A DNA stretch of 64,000 nt from Archangium sp. (GCA_030695565.1 JAUYRZ010000060.1:1-64000); one strand, 5' to 3'. Numbered from the stretch's first letter, positions 43,895-53,323 are shown. Notes: a model not told the origin generated them from the sequence alone. A program made the numbers and translations.

Positions 43895-45049
43895 CTAGCC
43901 TGCCTTGACTGCTTCAGCCGGTGCTGGATGGCCGAGGAAGAGCAGTGGGCTGAACGAGTACCCGTACGCGCCCGAGTTCGTCACCGCGAGGAGATCGCCG
44001 ACTTCCGGCTCGGGCAACTCGACTTCGCCGAAGGTATCGAGCGGCGTACACAGCGGGCCGGTGATCGTTCGCGTCGTCATCGGTGCATCGGGCCGCGAGA
44101 GGTTCATCACCGTCACGCGCGGCGCGTCTTCGGGCGCGAGATGGCCCGTCGCTCCGAGGTGATGGTTCATGCCGCCGTCGAGCATGACGAAGTGTTTCCC
44201 CCGCGAACGCTTCTCCGAGACCACGCGCGCGACGTAGAGCCCCGCGGGGCCCACCAGCCAACGCCCGAGCTCGAGCACCGCCTCGATCTTCTGGCCGGTG
44301 GCCGCGCGGAACTTCTCGAGCATCGTGCCCAGGCGACGGCCGCACGCTTCGATGTCGAGTTCTTCACCCGAACCCAAGACCCCGAAACCGCCGCCGAAGT
44401 TCACCGTGCGCACGGGAAGACCCAGCCGCTCCACCAGATCGAGCGTGGCCGCCGCCGCTGCTGCGAAAGCGCCGACGCTGGTGCACTGCCCTCCGGGATG
44501 AACGTGAACGCCGTCGAAGTCGATCGCGGCCGCGTGGCGTCGAAGGTGCTCGGTAGCGAGGGCGAGTTCTTCTTCGTCGATCCCGAAAGGGCTGGGCCCA
44601 CCGATCATCGACACCCGGTATGCCTGGGTTCGGTGCGAGGGGTTGAGCCGCAACCGCACCCTCGCCCGCTTTCCCATCGCAGCGACCGCGCTGAGTTCAC
44701 GAAGCGACTCCACGCTGATCAACACGCCGCGCTCCACCGCTTGCTGCAGCTCGTGCGGCGTCTTGCCCGGCCCCGCGAAGCTGAGCTGTTCGGCTCGCCA
44801 ACCGCACCGCAGCGCAAGCTCCACTTCACCCAACGACGACACGTCGAGCCCGCCCACCAGCCCGTGCAGTGAGCGCACCAGCTCTGCGTTCGGGTTGGCC
44901 TTCACGGCGTAGAGCAGCGTGGCCGGCAGCGCCGTCTTCGCGCGCAGCACGCGTTCGTGCAGCACCGGAAGGTCGTAGAAATAGAACGGCGTGCCGTGCT
45001 GCTGCGCGAGCGCGCCCGCGGCCTCCGCCGTCAGAGAGACCCGGCTCAT
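43895..45049 (-). CDS. PLP-dependent fold-III decarboxylase (LysA/ODC-like)
   Basis: This 384-residue enzyme has the alanine-racemase-like barrel of diaminopimelate/ornithine decarboxylases. The PLP Lys is K50 in YAVKANPN. GGLDVSSLGEVELAL, HVHPGGQ, the Gly loop NFGGGFGV and the cofactor-binding ELGRWLVGPAG follow. The active-site Cys is in GPLCTPLDTFG. DGGMNHHLGATG is typical of the branch near exosortase-associated decarboxylases, not of LysA proper, so the amino-acid substrate is uncertain. The ATG at 45049 overlaps the preceding gene as ATGA. DUF2378 paralog 3 follows. Confidence 0.87.
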   Translation of the reverse strand: MSRVSLTAEAAGALAQQHGTPFYFYDLPVLHERVLRAKTALPATLLYAVKANPNAELVRSLHGLVGGLDVSSLGEVELALRCGWRAEQLSFAGPGKTPHELQQAVERGVLISVESLRELSAVAAMGKRARVRLRLNPSHRTQAYRVSMIGGPSPFGIDEEELALATEHLRRHAAAIDFDGVHVHPGGQCTSVGAFAAAAAATLDLVERLGLPVRTVNFGGGFGVLGSGEELDIEACGRRLGTMLEKFRAATGQKIEAVLELGRWLVGPAGLYVARVVSEKRSRGKHFVMLDGGMNHHLGATGHLAPEDAPRVTVMNLSRPDAPMTTRTITGPLCTPLDTFGEVELPEPEVGDLLAVTNSGAYGYSFSPLLFLGHPAPAEAVKAG

Positions 45050-45450
45050 GTGGCGAGGGTGAGTTCGACCATGATGCCGCAGTGCAGGCAGTTCATGCGC
45101 GCCGGCCAGCCGGGTTGGTTCTCCGGCACCGAGACCGGCTTGCGGCACCTCGCACAGGCCACCTCAGTGGCGCCGAGCAACGCGCGCTGCCGCCACGACA
45201 CGTACGCGACCAGCGGCCCGATGATGATCGAGAGCGGCAACGAGCAGAGGTGCAGGTGCGGCGCGGGCACCACCAACAACATGAAGTTCGAGACGAACAG
45301 CGCGATGCCCGAGACGATCATCATCCGGCTCATGGCGCGGCGGAACCGTTGCCAATGCGTCAGGTGCCGCGCGGGCAGCGTCATCACCAGCCCCGGCCGG
45401 GTCGAGTCCATCATCCCGATGCGTACTGAGGTTGGCTCCATGCTCGACAA
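45046..45450 (-). CDS. two-helix membrane protein with zinc-ribbon tail
   Basis: This 134-residue protein has two membrane helices (about 42-60 and 68-85). They are followed by a cytoplasmic Cys4 cluster, CARCRKPVSV...MNCLHCG, that looks like a zinc ribbon. The first ATG at 45450 or a second at 45441 could be the start. Its stop codon overlaps the decarboxylase start by four bases, so the two are co-translated and may form a functional pair. No family name is known to me. Confidence 0.7.
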   Translation of the reverse strand: MSSMEPTSVRIGMMDSTRPGLVMTLPARHLTHWQRFRRAMSRMMIVSGIALFVSNFMLLVVPAPHLHLCSLPLSIIIGPLVAYVSWRQRALLGATEVACARCRKPVSVPENQPGWPARMNCLHCGIMVELTLAT

Positions 45451-45475
45451 CTCGTATGCGGCTTCGGGGACAAAG

Positions 45476-46441
45476 TCAGGCCCGGATGAACCGGTACTCG
45501 GTCAGAGGCCCTGCCCCTTTCAAGCTGAACTGATGCGCTGCGACACCCGCGGCAAGGTCCCTGCTCGCCGTGGCCGTCGAGAGCTTCACGTGCAACGACC
45601 GATAGTCGCGGCGCGAGAACCAACGGCGCTTGAAGTGCACGCGCGCCTTCGCGAGCCGAGAGTCGCTGGTTTCCCGCGCTGGCCGAACGTCGAGGCTGAA
45701 CTCCACGAGCGCATCTGCCAGCGCCTGCAAGTTGAATTCGATGAAGGCGGTGGAGTGCCCCTCCCGGTCCGCCCGCCTCAGTGCCGCGTAGTACTGGCGT
45801 TGCCGGTCACGAATGAGGGACTCCACCGGTACGAACTGAAGAAGCGCGCTGTGCTCGCGATGCACCACCTGTTGCCACAGCCGGGCGATGCGGCCATTGC
45901 CATCGAGAAACGGGTGAATGAAAAGGAGCTCGTAGTGCACGACGCAGCCAGCGATCAGCGGCGAGTGCTTCTCACGACGCAGCCACCGGAAGAGCTCGTC
46001 GACGTGGTGCGAGACCAGGTGTGCGGGAGGCGCGAGGTGGGTGAGCGTGTCGCCGCGGAAAACACCGACGCCTGAAGTCCTGAACCGGCCCGCATCTGGC
46101 ACGAGGCCACGCATCAACCTCGCGTGCGCCTCCAGCAGGCTCTTCCGTTGGCTGGCCTTCCAGCGATCGAGGCGCTGATAGACGTCGTTGACGTTGAGGA
46201 TCTCGCGGACGTCCTTTTCGCGACCCACGACCCGCTTGCCCTCGAGCACCGCCGTCACCTGGTCGACCGACAACGGGTTGCCTTCGATGGCAGTCGACGC
46301 CTGCACGGAGCGGACGCGATTCCGCTTTCGGAGGAGCGGCTGCGGTTGTTGAACGGAGAGGCCCTCGAGCCTGCCGAGCGAATGGTCGATTCGGCTCAGC
46401 GAGGAGAGGACCTTCGGGGTGAAGTGAAACCGCGGCATCAT
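45476..46441 (-). CDS. Fic-family AMPylating protein with N-terminal inhibitory motif
   Basis: This 321-residue Fic protein transfers nucleotide monophosphate to target proteins. The active motif is HPFLDGNGRIAR at about 177-188. An inhibitory helix motif (S/T)xxxEG(N) is present upstream as STAIEGN (about 49-55), so activity is probably self-restrained. Flanking parts resemble the usual Fic_N/Fic arrangement, and a C-terminal DNA-binding-like segment rich in Arg is possible. No cognate antitoxin gene is adjacent, which fits a self-inhibited type. A truncated repeat lies just upstream. Confidence 0.9.
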   Translation of the reverse strand: MMPRFHFTPKVLSSLSRIDHSLGRLEGLSVQQPQPLLRKRNRVRSVQASTAIEGNPLSVDQVTAVLEGKRVVGREKDVREILNVNDVYQRLDRWKASQRKSLLEAHARLMRGLVPDAGRFRTSGVGVFRGDTLTHLAPPAHLVSHHVDELFRWLRREKHSPLIAGCVVHYELLFIHPFLDGNGRIARLWQQVVHREHSALLQFVPVESLIRDRQRQYYAALRRADREGHSTAFIEFNLQALADALVEFSLDVRPARETSDSRLAKARVHFKRRWFSRRDYRSLHVKLSTATASRDLAAGVAAHQFSLKGAGPLTEYRFIRA

Positions 46442-46469
46442 TCGGTTGATAGTATCAGATGATTCTATG

Positions 46470-46490
46470 CTCTCACCCCGACCTCTCCCG
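46470..46490. repeat. family-1 repeat, truncated copy
   Basis: Reverse-complemented, it reads CGGGAGAGGTCGGGGTGAG, the right arm and tail of the family without the left arm. It lies between the Fic gene start (46441) and the protease end (46499). Confidence 0.55.
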
Positions 46491-46498
46491 TAGACGCT

Positions 46499-47605
46499 TC
46501 AGTTGTTGGCCTCGTTCTTCTCGAGGGCATGGGCGATTCGCACGAGCTCATCGAGGTTCTGCCGGGGCAACACCCCCACGTAGCGATCGGCGTGCGTCAC
46601 CATCACCATCGGGTCTGAGCTGTCCTTCATCTGCTCCATCACCGCGGTGAGCGGCTGACTGGCTTCCACGCCGTTGAACTCGTTGCGCATCACGGTCTCG
46701 ACCTTCGCCTGGGGGCCGTGCTTCTCCAGTCCGGCCAGCAGCTCCTTGAAACCCAGCGTGCCCACCACGTCGGTGCCGCGCATCACCGGGAACTCCGACT
46801 GAAACGTGCTTCGGAAGATCCGGCTGGCGACTTCGAGCGTGCCCTCCGCGTCGAGGGTGGGGCCCTTCACCATCACGTCGCGCGCCTTCAACGCCTGCAG
46901 CGCGAAGCGGGTGCGCACCTCTTTCACCTCACGGCGCGCCCCCATCCAGATCCACACGGCGGTGAGCAGGAAGATCGGCCCGTAGTGCAAGCCGGCGATG
47001 GCCAACACGATGGAAAGCAACTGCGCCACCCGCGAGGCGTAGTGGGTCGCTCTCACGTACGGCATGAACCAGGCGAGCACCGCTCGCAACGCGCGCCCAC
47101 CATCCATGGGGAAGATGGGCAGCAGGTTGTACACGCCGAGGATCAGGTTGAACCACGCGAGCTGGGTCACCTGGCTCGCGTCGGGGTCGTCGTAAGCCCG
47201 CATGGGCGAGATGCCCACCGTCGCCGCCGACGCCCCGAAGAAGAGCGCCGAGAGCAGCAGGCTCACCGCGGGCCCCGAGAGCACCACGAAGAGCTGCACC
47301 TTCGGCGTCTCGGGCATCTCGTCGATGTTCGAGAAGCCGCCCATCGGCGTCAGGGAGATCTCCCGCGTCTTGAGGCCGAACGTGCGCGCAACCAACGCGT
47401 GCCCCAACTCGTGCAGCAGCACCGAGGCCGCCACGCCCAGGCCGAAGATCAACACCGAGATCAGCTCGCGTGTGCTCGCGCCTTGTCGCGCTTCGACCAG
47501 CACCACCCACGCGAGCACCAGCACGAAGGTGACGTGCACCTCGAGCTGAATGCCCGCGACCGAGCCCATCACTGCCGACCACGAGTTGTTCGCCGTTCGC
47601 TTCAC
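46499..47605 (-). CDS. site-2 (M50) intramembrane protease with CBS pair
   Basis: This 368-residue polytopic membrane metalloprotease has the zinc motif HELGHALVARTFG at about residue 66. The second motif is LPIFPMDGGRALRAV near 165, between several membrane helices. The C-terminal third (about 238-360) contains two CBS domains (ARDVMVKGPTLDAEG, VMRNEFNGVEASQPL). These bind adenine nucleotides in many relatives and could gate proteolysis. This is the SpoIVFB/Rip-type layout. The substrate could be an anti-sigma factor, but none is adjacent. Confidence 0.9.
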   Translation of the reverse strand: MKRTANNSWSAVMGSVAGIQLEVHVTFVLVLAWVVLVEARQGASTRELISVLIFGLGVAASVLLHELGHALVARTFGLKTREISLTPMGGFSNIDEMPETPKVQLFVVLSGPAVSLLLSALFFGASAATVGISPMRAYDDPDASQVTQLAWFNLILGVYNLLPIFPMDGGRALRAVLAWFMPYVRATHYASRVAQLLSIVLAIAGLHYGPIFLLTAVWIWMGARREVKEVRTRFALQALKARDVMVKGPTLDAEGTLEVASRIFRSTFQSEFPVMRGTDVVGTLGFKELLAGLEKHGPQAKVETVMRNEFNGVEASQPLTAVMEQMKDSSDPMVMVTHADRYVGVLPRQNLDELVRIAHALEKNEANN

Positions 47606-47632
47606 GGGCCCGACTTGAGCACTTGCGCGAAC

Positions 47633-48538
47633 TCAGCGGCCGCCGAACTTGCGGGGCGGCTGCGCGCGCAGGTAGGTCCACACCGCGGTCAGCTCGTCTT
47701 CCGACATCGCCGCGTACGCGTCCCACGGCATGAACGGGTCGATCATGCGCCCATCGGGCCGCTTGCCGGTGCGCATCGCGGTGGTGAAGTCGGCGTAGGT
47801 CCACTTGCCCAGGCCCGTCTCATCGTCCGGCGTCAGGTTCGGAGGAATCGGCAAGCCCGGCGCGCCCGACAACTTGCCGCCCGACAACGTCTCGCCGTGG
47901 CAACCCTGGCACTGCAACCGCAGCACGTACTTGCCGAACTCGGGTGCGGCGCTGGGCGCGACCTCTGCGTCGTGTCTGCGCTCGTGATCCACCTGATCGG
48001 CGGTGGTGACGTCGAGCCAATCGAGCCCGTGAAAGATGTACGAGAGCGCGGTGATCTTCAGCGGCGGGTTCTGGCGATCGACCGGCGGAGCGCTGCGCAG
48101 GTACGAGAGGATGAGGCCCAGGTCGCCATCCGTCATGTACTGGTACTCCTTCGAATCCATCACCTCGGTCGGGTACCCGCTGGGTTTGATGCCGTGGCGC
48201 ACCGTGCGCACCCAGTCGACGTCGGTGTACGCGAGCACCGCGCTGCCGGCGCCCCGCGTGAGGTTGGCCCCGTAGACCGTGCCGAGCAGGGGCACGTCGA
48301 GAATGAGCGCCCCGGCTGCGTCGTCGCCGTGACACTTGCGGCAACCGCGTGCGCCGAAGAGCCGCTGACCTTCTTTCACGCTCGCTTCGTCGTCAGGCAC
48401 GGCCACCGCGGCGGGCTGAATGTCCCAGTGCCGCTGCACCTTGCCCATCGCGCGCGCGTACGCCCAACCCGACACGCCGACCGTCACCAGCAACGCCAAA
48501 CCAAGCACGGCACCGACCCACTTGAACGCCCGTTTCAT
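47633..48538 (-). CDS. dihaem c-type cytochrome, membrane anchored
   Basis: This 301-residue protein begins with a membrane anchor (WVGAVLGLALLVTVGVSGW). It has two haem attachment sites, GCRKCHGDD (about 70) and QCQGCHGET (about 220), each in a cytochrome-c domain with distal Met candidates. Conserved aromatic segments (GYPTEVMDSKEYQYMTD and DGRMIDPFMPWDAY) follow the haem domains. It is expected to carry electrons in the periplasm. It is monocistronic, and no oxidase or dehydrogenase is adjacent. Confidence 0.9.
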   Translation of the reverse strand: MKRAFKWVGAVLGLALLVTVGVSGWAYARAMGKVQRHWDIQPAAVAVPDDEASVKEGQRLFGARGCRKCHGDDAAGALILDVPLLGTVYGANLTRGAGSAVLAYTDVDWVRTVRHGIKPSGYPTEVMDSKEYQYMTDGDLGLILSYLRSAPPVDRQNPPLKITALSYIFHGLDWLDVTTADQVDHERRHDAEVAPSAAPEFGKYVLRLQCQGCHGETLSGGKLSGAPGLPIPPNLTPDDETGLGKWTYADFTTAMRTGKRPDGRMIDPFMPWDAYAAMSEDELTAVWTYLRAQPPRKFGGR

Positions 48539-48561
48539 CGCCCCACCCTTGTTGAAAGAAC

Positions 48562-48606
48562 GGCCCCTCTCCCCGCGTCGTCGCGCGTCGTCGCAGGGAG
48601 AGGGCC
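48562..48606. repeat. family-1-like palindrome with tandem 10-mer core
   Basis: GGCCCCTCTCCCC pairs with GGGAGAGGGCC across two direct copies of GCGTCGTCGC. It lies between the cytochrome gene start and the end of the next gene upstream on that strand. Confidence 0.6.
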
Positions 48607-48616
48607 CTTCAGTGCA

Positions 48617-51121
48617 TCAGTTCGCCAGCGCGAGCTCTTGCGAGATGTGGCCCATCAGCTCGGCTGAGTAGTGATCGCTCAGCTGCACGTAGGCGCACTG
48701 CAACCGGGGCTCGGCGCCGATACGCGTCTTCTCACGCTCCGCGTCCATGCCCAGCTCGAGCGTCTTCGCGCCGGCTTCTTTGCCACGCAGCAACATGCGC
48801 CACAGCAGCTGCCGGTAGACGCTCACCTCGCGCTGCTCTCCGTCGAGCCCGCAGATGGCCGCCACCATGCGATCGCCGCTCAGGAAGCTGATGCCCACCG
48901 CGACGGCCTTGCCATCGGCCGGGCCGCCGAACTCGGGCGCCAGGTGCAACGACATCAACTCCCAGCCCGGCGTCTTCCACAGCTGCCGCACCACGTCCTT
49001 GGGCAAATCGAACGTGTTGAGGCGGCGCTTGCGATCCTTCACGCGCTTGTAGAGCGCATAGAAGTGTTCGAACTCCGCCTGTGTCGGCTCGGGGTCGACG
49101 CCGTGTTTGAACCTGCGCGCGGTGAACTGGTGCTGCACCGCCTGCACCTCGGCGCGAACGCGGCGGCGGGTGCGGCTGCCCAGGGTGGCGAAGAACTCGT
49201 CTTCGGTCTTCCACCTCGAGAGATCCACCACGTGACCCGCCAGCATCGGCATCTTCACCAGGCCGTGCTCGAGCAACACCCCGTCGAGCTCCACGTCGCC
49301 TTCCGGCAGATCGCGCAGCACCAGGCTGGTCGCCCCCACCGCGCGTTGCACGTTGGCCGCCGCCTCCAGGATGAGCGAGAGCGCCTCCTGCCAGGGGCCC
49401 GTGCGATCGAGGAACAGGTGATTGCCCTCGGTGAGCAACGAGCCCATGCCCATCGCACGCGAGGTGAGGAAGTAGCGATCGGTCGCGCGCGCCTGCTCGA
49501 TGCGATCCGACACCTCGGCGCGCATCAACATGTCGTCCTTCCACAACGCGTCGGTGAAGAAGGTCGCCGCGACCGGCTTGCCCGCACTCTTCACCACGAA
49601 GTAGTGCCAGCCCCAGTTGCTCTCGGGCTCGTCGCGGCCGGTGAAGATGGCCTCGAACGCTGCGAGCGTGGCGTGATCGAAGTTGCTGCGATGGCCGACC
49701 AGCGCGTCCCACTCGGAGGCGGGAATGGCGGTGATGCTGGTGTGCGTCTCCAGGGCGAGCAACGGGCCGGTGGTACCGGGGTTGATCACCGGGGGCGCGC
49801 GCACGGACGCGGCCGGCGCGACCTCGAACAGGCGGCTCAACTTGCCCAGACGTGAACGGGCCTGCGACTCGGCGTGCGTGTCGAACTCGCGCTCCACGTC
49901 GGCCAGGGTGAGGCCCACGTCTTCGAGCGCCTTCGGGTAGTGGTGCTGCAACGCCTGCGAGAGCGCGGTGAGATCGGCCAGGCTGTGATGCCGGGTGATC
50001 GACAACCGCACGCCGCTGCGCTTGAGCGGCACCGCGGGGTACGTGGCCACCGTGAGAAAGAAGCCCTCACTCGCCAGCCGCTGCACCACCGCGTACGACA
50101 TGCGAATCGGGCCGCCCTTGATGAAGAAGATGGGCGTGCCGTTCTTCTCGAGCAAGGGAAGCTCGCGCGTCGTCAGCTCGGCGTTGAAGTGGTCGATGCG
50201 CTCGTTCAGCTCGCCCTGAAACTTCGTGATGTCGGGCGAGAGGTGAATGTCGGCGCTGGCGATGGCCGCGCCCAGCATCGGGGGCTGCACCGGGCCACCG
50301 AAGGTGAACGGCCCGCCGCACAGGCGCACCTGGTCGCGCATCTCGGGGTCGGGGAACACCAGGCAACCACCGGCCGAAGCGAAGGCCTTGTTGAGTGAAG
50401 TGGCGATCACCATGCGAGGGTGCCAGCCCATGCGGCTCAAGTGCATGCCGCGCCCATTTTCACCGGCGAGGCTCATGCCGTGCGCGTCGTCGCAATAGAT
50501 GTGCAGGTTCGGGTAGTGATTGAGCAGCCGCTTGAGCTCATCCACGTCGGGCAGATCGCCGAACATGCTGTAGACGCCGTCGAGCAGGTACCAGATGCGC
50601 CGGTGCAGGGGCGCCAGCTCGGCGATGCGTTTCTCGAGCGCAGCCCAGTCACCGTGCCGAACCAGCTCGACCAGGGTGCCCTGGGCGCGCGCCTGCGTCG
50701 AAGCGAGCTGCACCGAGTGGTGCACCATGCGATCGAGGAGAATCGCGTCTTTCTCCTGGCAGATGACGGGGATCGCCGAGAGATGGCCCAGGGTGGTGGT
50801 GCTCACCGGCAGCACGTGCGCGCCGAAGAGCTTGCTCAGCTTGAACTCCAGCTCGGTGTACGGCGGCGCCGAGAGATACGCGCGCGAAGAAGAGAATTGA
50901 GTGCCGTAGCGATCGACCGCGCGGTGCACCCCCTCGATGAGCCGGGGATCTGTCTCGAGGCCCAGATACGAACACGAGCCGAAGCTGAGCATCTGCTTGC
51001 CCGCCAGCTGCAGATGTTTGCCGTCGAGCGGCGTGTCCTCCGCATACTGATGGAGCAACCGCTGCTGCCGCCCCATGTTCACCACGTCGTAGATCGTCTT
51101 CTGCAGTTCAGACGCTTCCAT
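48617..51121 (-). CDS. alpha-oxoamine synthase fused to GNAT-like transferase
   Basis: This 834-residue protein has an N-terminal PLP enzyme (about 1-400) of the AONS/KBL/SPT/CqsA family. LSFGSCSYLGLETDPRLIEG, DDAHGMSL and the PLP-Lys in ATSLNKAFASAGG are clear. The C-terminal half (about 470-834) resembles GNAT/FemAB-like acyltransferases (the BioF2 type): FFTDALWKDDMLMRAEV, AVGISFLSGDRMVAAICG and ELGMDAEREKTRIG. The first half would condense an amino acid with an acyl thioester, and the second could transfer a further acyl group. The product is unknown. It stands alone between repeats. Confidence 0.87.
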   Translation of the reverse strand: MEASELQKTIYDVVNMGRQQRLLHQYAEDTPLDGKHLQLAGKQMLSFGSCSYLGLETDPRLIEGVHRAVDRYGTQFSSSRAYLSAPPYTELEFKLSKLFGAHVLPVSTTTLGHLSAIPVICQEKDAILLDRMVHHSVQLASTQARAQGTLVELVRHGDWAALEKRIAELAPLHRRIWYLLDGVYSMFGDLPDVDELKRLLNHYPNLHIYCDDAHGMSLAGENGRGMHLSRMGWHPRMVIATSLNKAFASAGGCLVFPDPEMRDQVRLCGGPFTFGGPVQPPMLGAAIASADIHLSPDITKFQGELNERIDHFNAELTTRELPLLEKNGTPIFFIKGGPIRMSYAVVQRLASEGFFLTVATYPAVPLKRSGVRLSITRHHSLADLTALSQALQHHYPKALEDVGLTLADVEREFDTHAESQARSRLGKLSRLFEVAPAASVRAPPVINPGTTGPLLALETHTSITAIPASEWDALVGHRSNFDHATLAAFEAIFTGRDEPESNWGWHYFVVKSAGKPVAATFFTDALWKDDMLMRAEVSDRIEQARATDRYFLTSRAMGMGSLLTEGNHLFLDRTGPWQEALSLILEAAANVQRAVGATSLVLRDLPEGDVELDGVLLEHGLVKMPMLAGHVVDLSRWKTEDEFFATLGSRTRRRVRAEVQAVQHQFTARRFKHGVDPEPTQAEFEHFYALYKRVKDRKRRLNTFDLPKDVVRQLWKTPGWELMSLHLAPEFGGPADGKAVAVGISFLSGDRMVAAICGLDGEQREVSVYRQLLWRMLLRGKEAGAKTLELGMDAEREKTRIGAEPRLQCAYVQLSDHYSAELMGHISQELALAN

Positions 51122-51256
51122 GTGTACGCCTCCCCTTTGAACAACACCTTGAACGCAAGACTCCAGCGCTCTCGTCGCTGAACGTCAGCGCGAGCCCCGA
51201 ACGACCTTCATCTGTGGTGACGGGCCCCCCGGCCTCTCCGTCAAATCGTCAGGACG

Positions 51257-51808
51257 CTACGGCGTCCATTCGATGTGGAGCATCGCCCCGGGAGCAGGAG
51301 ACGCGAGCACGGTCACGCGCGGTTCCTTCGCACCGATGGCGGCGACAGCTGCTTCGAACAACCCCTGGTAGTACGTGGGCAAACCAAACACTTCGCTCAG
51401 CTGCACCTTCGCGTCGCGCTCTCCGAGCTCGAGCAGCGTGGCGACCTGATAGTTGTTGTTGTTTTTGAAGATGCGCTCGACGCGCTGAAGGCTGCGCCGC
51501 GGCCCGATGAGCTTGAGCCCGGCCGAGAGCGCCTTGCCGATGAGCCCTTCTTCCAGGCCCGAGACCGCGCGGTGACCGACGCGGCGAACCGCTTCTTCCT
51601 TGCGATCGTCGGGGTAGATGATCGAGGCGATGAACTCGATCCAGCGATGAAACTCGACGGCCGGGTAGCCGGGCCGAAGAGGCTTGTCGAGATCGAGCCC
51701 CTTGGCTCGGAGCTTTTCGCGAATGGGTGGTGTGAGCATCGCGCCGAGGCCCTTGATGAAGAGGCCTTCGACGCTTTGCGAGAATTCAATTTGTTCTGTG
51801 GGAGGCAT
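51257..51808 (-). CDS. DUF2378 (TIGR02265) family protein, paralog 4
   Basis: This 183-residue member starts at the ATG at 51808. Its N-terminus IEFSQSVEGLFIKGLGAML and core EEGLIGKALSAGLKLIGPRRSLQRVERIFKNNNNYQ match paralog 1 (33357) closely. It ends with LHIEW, the family's terminal motif. It lies 28 bases downstream of a beta-propeller-like lipoprotein gene on the same strand. No catalytic residue is known. Confidence 0.87.
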   Translation of the reverse strand: MPPTEQIEFSQSVEGLFIKGLGAMLTPPIREKLRAKGLDLDKPLRPGYPAVEFHRWIEFIASIIYPDDRKEEAVRRVGHRAVSGLEEGLIGKALSAGLKLIGPRRSLQRVERIFKNNNNYQVATLLELGERDAKVQLSEVFGLPTYYQGLFEAAVAAIGAKEPRVTVLASPAPGAMLHIEWTP

Positions 51809-51836
51809 ACGGGGGGAAATGCATTCTACCTTGCCG

Positions 51837-53051
51837 TCAGTGGAGCACGTAGATCTTCGACACGATGAACGGGGGGTGCAGCAGGTCTTCGCTGATGAGT
51901 GGGTTGAGTGCAGCGAGGCGGTATTCCTGATCGGAGGCCACCACGAGCGGGGAGATGCCCGCCACGGGCGGGAGGAACTGTGCGCTGACGGGGAAGTCGA
52001 AGAGCTCGCTGTCGTCGGAGAGCACCTCACGCGCGCCGGTGGTGGTGTTCACGCGCAGCACGCGGCGGCCGAGGGTGTCGGTCACGTAGAGGCGGGTGTC
52101 GCTGGGGTTCCAGCGGTTGAACGCGAAGCCCTTGAGCGCCTCGGACACCACGCCCGGTGCACGGGGTGAGACGTCGACGATGTCGGCGGCGCGCTGCTGC
52201 GGGGTGCGGGTGTTGTCGGAGAGGCTGGCCAGGGGAATGCGCGCGACGCCGCCCCGGCAGCTGCTGCCGAAGTAGATCTGACCTGCGCGGTACGCGAGCG
52301 ACCCGATGCCCGGCGCGAAGTTGCCCGCGGTGGAGAACGGAATGCCGCCGATGGTCACCGGGGTGAACGCGCACGGCCCGATGGCGGGAATGCCTTCGCC
52401 CGGAGCAAAGCTGTCAGGCAGCAGGCCCGGCGTGATGAGGCCGCCCGCAGAGACGTTCCACAGCGCGCCGATCACCGACTCCGAGACCACGTAGCCGCCC
52501 CCCGGGAGCGTCTCGAACTCTTCAGCGAAGACCAGCGGCAGGCCCTCGAAGCTGATGGTGCGCACCAGCGTCGCCTGGAACTGCCGGGTGCGGCGGTTGT
52601 ACGAGTAGTCGTATTCGTAGATGCGCGCGATCGACGGAATGAAAGGGTTGGGAAAACCACCCGCGTCGAGCACGGCGAGGCGGCCACTGTTCGGCACGCG
52701 CAGGGCAAACGGGAGCTGCCAGCCCAGGGGCGGCGGGGGCAGCGTGGTGATTTCAGAACCGGTGAGGCGGTTGTTCACCGAGACGCGGCCCGAGAGCGGC
52801 TGCGCGACGAAGACGACCTGTTCGTCGCCCGCGATGCCGTGCGGCACGTGCACCGAGGGGATGTAGTCGTAGGCGATGGCGTTGGGCCCGACCTCGACGC
52901 GCAGCGCCTCGCTCGAGGAAGCGGTCGGAGCGCCGCTCTGAACCGCGGCCTCTTCACCGTTCGACGCCGCGCTGGATTCATCGACTCCGGTGCAGCCCAT
53001 CAGCGCGACGACGACTGCTGCGACCAACCCATCCCTCACACGACGCATCAT
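51837..53051 (-). CDS. beta-propeller-like (NHL-type) lipoprotein
   Basis: This 404-residue lipoprotein has the signal VAAVVVALMGCTG and a Ser/Ala-rich spacer. About 350 residues of regularly spaced beta-strand motifs follow, with repeats such as HGIAGDEQVVFVAQPLSGRV, RLAVLDAGG, GYVVSESVIGALWNVS, RLYVTDTLGRRVLRVN and PLVVASDQEYRLAALN. That is the pattern of NHL/SMP-30-like propellers. No catalytic metal site is obvious, so it may be a binding protein. DUF2378 paralog 4 follows on the same strand. Confidence 0.78.
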   Translation of the reverse strand: MMRRVRDGLVAAVVVALMGCTGVDESSAASNGEEAAVQSGAPTASSSEALRVEVGPNAIAYDYIPSVHVPHGIAGDEQVVFVAQPLSGRVSVNNRLTGSEITTLPPPPLGWQLPFALRVPNSGRLAVLDAGGFPNPFIPSIARIYEYDYSYNRRTRQFQATLVRTISFEGLPLVFAEEFETLPGGGYVVSESVIGALWNVSAGGLITPGLLPDSFAPGEGIPAIGPCAFTPVTIGGIPFSTAGNFAPGIGSLAYRAGQIYFGSSCRGGVARIPLASLSDNTRTPQQRAADIVDVSPRAPGVVSEALKGFAFNRWNPSDTRLYVTDTLGRRVLRVNTTTGAREVLSDDSELFDFPVSAQFLPPVAGISPLVVASDQEYRLAALNPLISEDLLHPPFIVSKIYVLH

Positions 53052-53323
53052 GGTGACTTCCTCTCGGGGGAAACGACGAGCAGAAGGCTACGGAACGAAT
53101 TCAGGGAGCGTCCATCCCACGGGGGGATCCAAGGCGCGCTCCCAGCCCCACAGTTCGGGAGGTGGAAAGGTGCGCAGCACAGGCAAATTCCTGCAGCACC
53201 GGAATCGAAGTTGACGGGTGATCTGAATGGGTGGGTGGTGAGGCACAGAAGAATTCGCGCGAGAGGTGCCGTGTTTTTAACCACTGCCCACCCCGCATTT
53301 TCCGAGCGGATCGGAGGTCCACC

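Noticed and set aside
48575-48594. Tandem 10-mers (GCGTCGTCGC twice) considered as a CRISPR or VNTR
   Set aside because: Only two units with no spacer; they lie inside a palindrome and are best treated as part of that repeat.
53205-53235. TTGACG considered as a -35 box for the DUF6600 gene
   Set aside because: No acceptable -10 hexamer follows at 16-18 bases.
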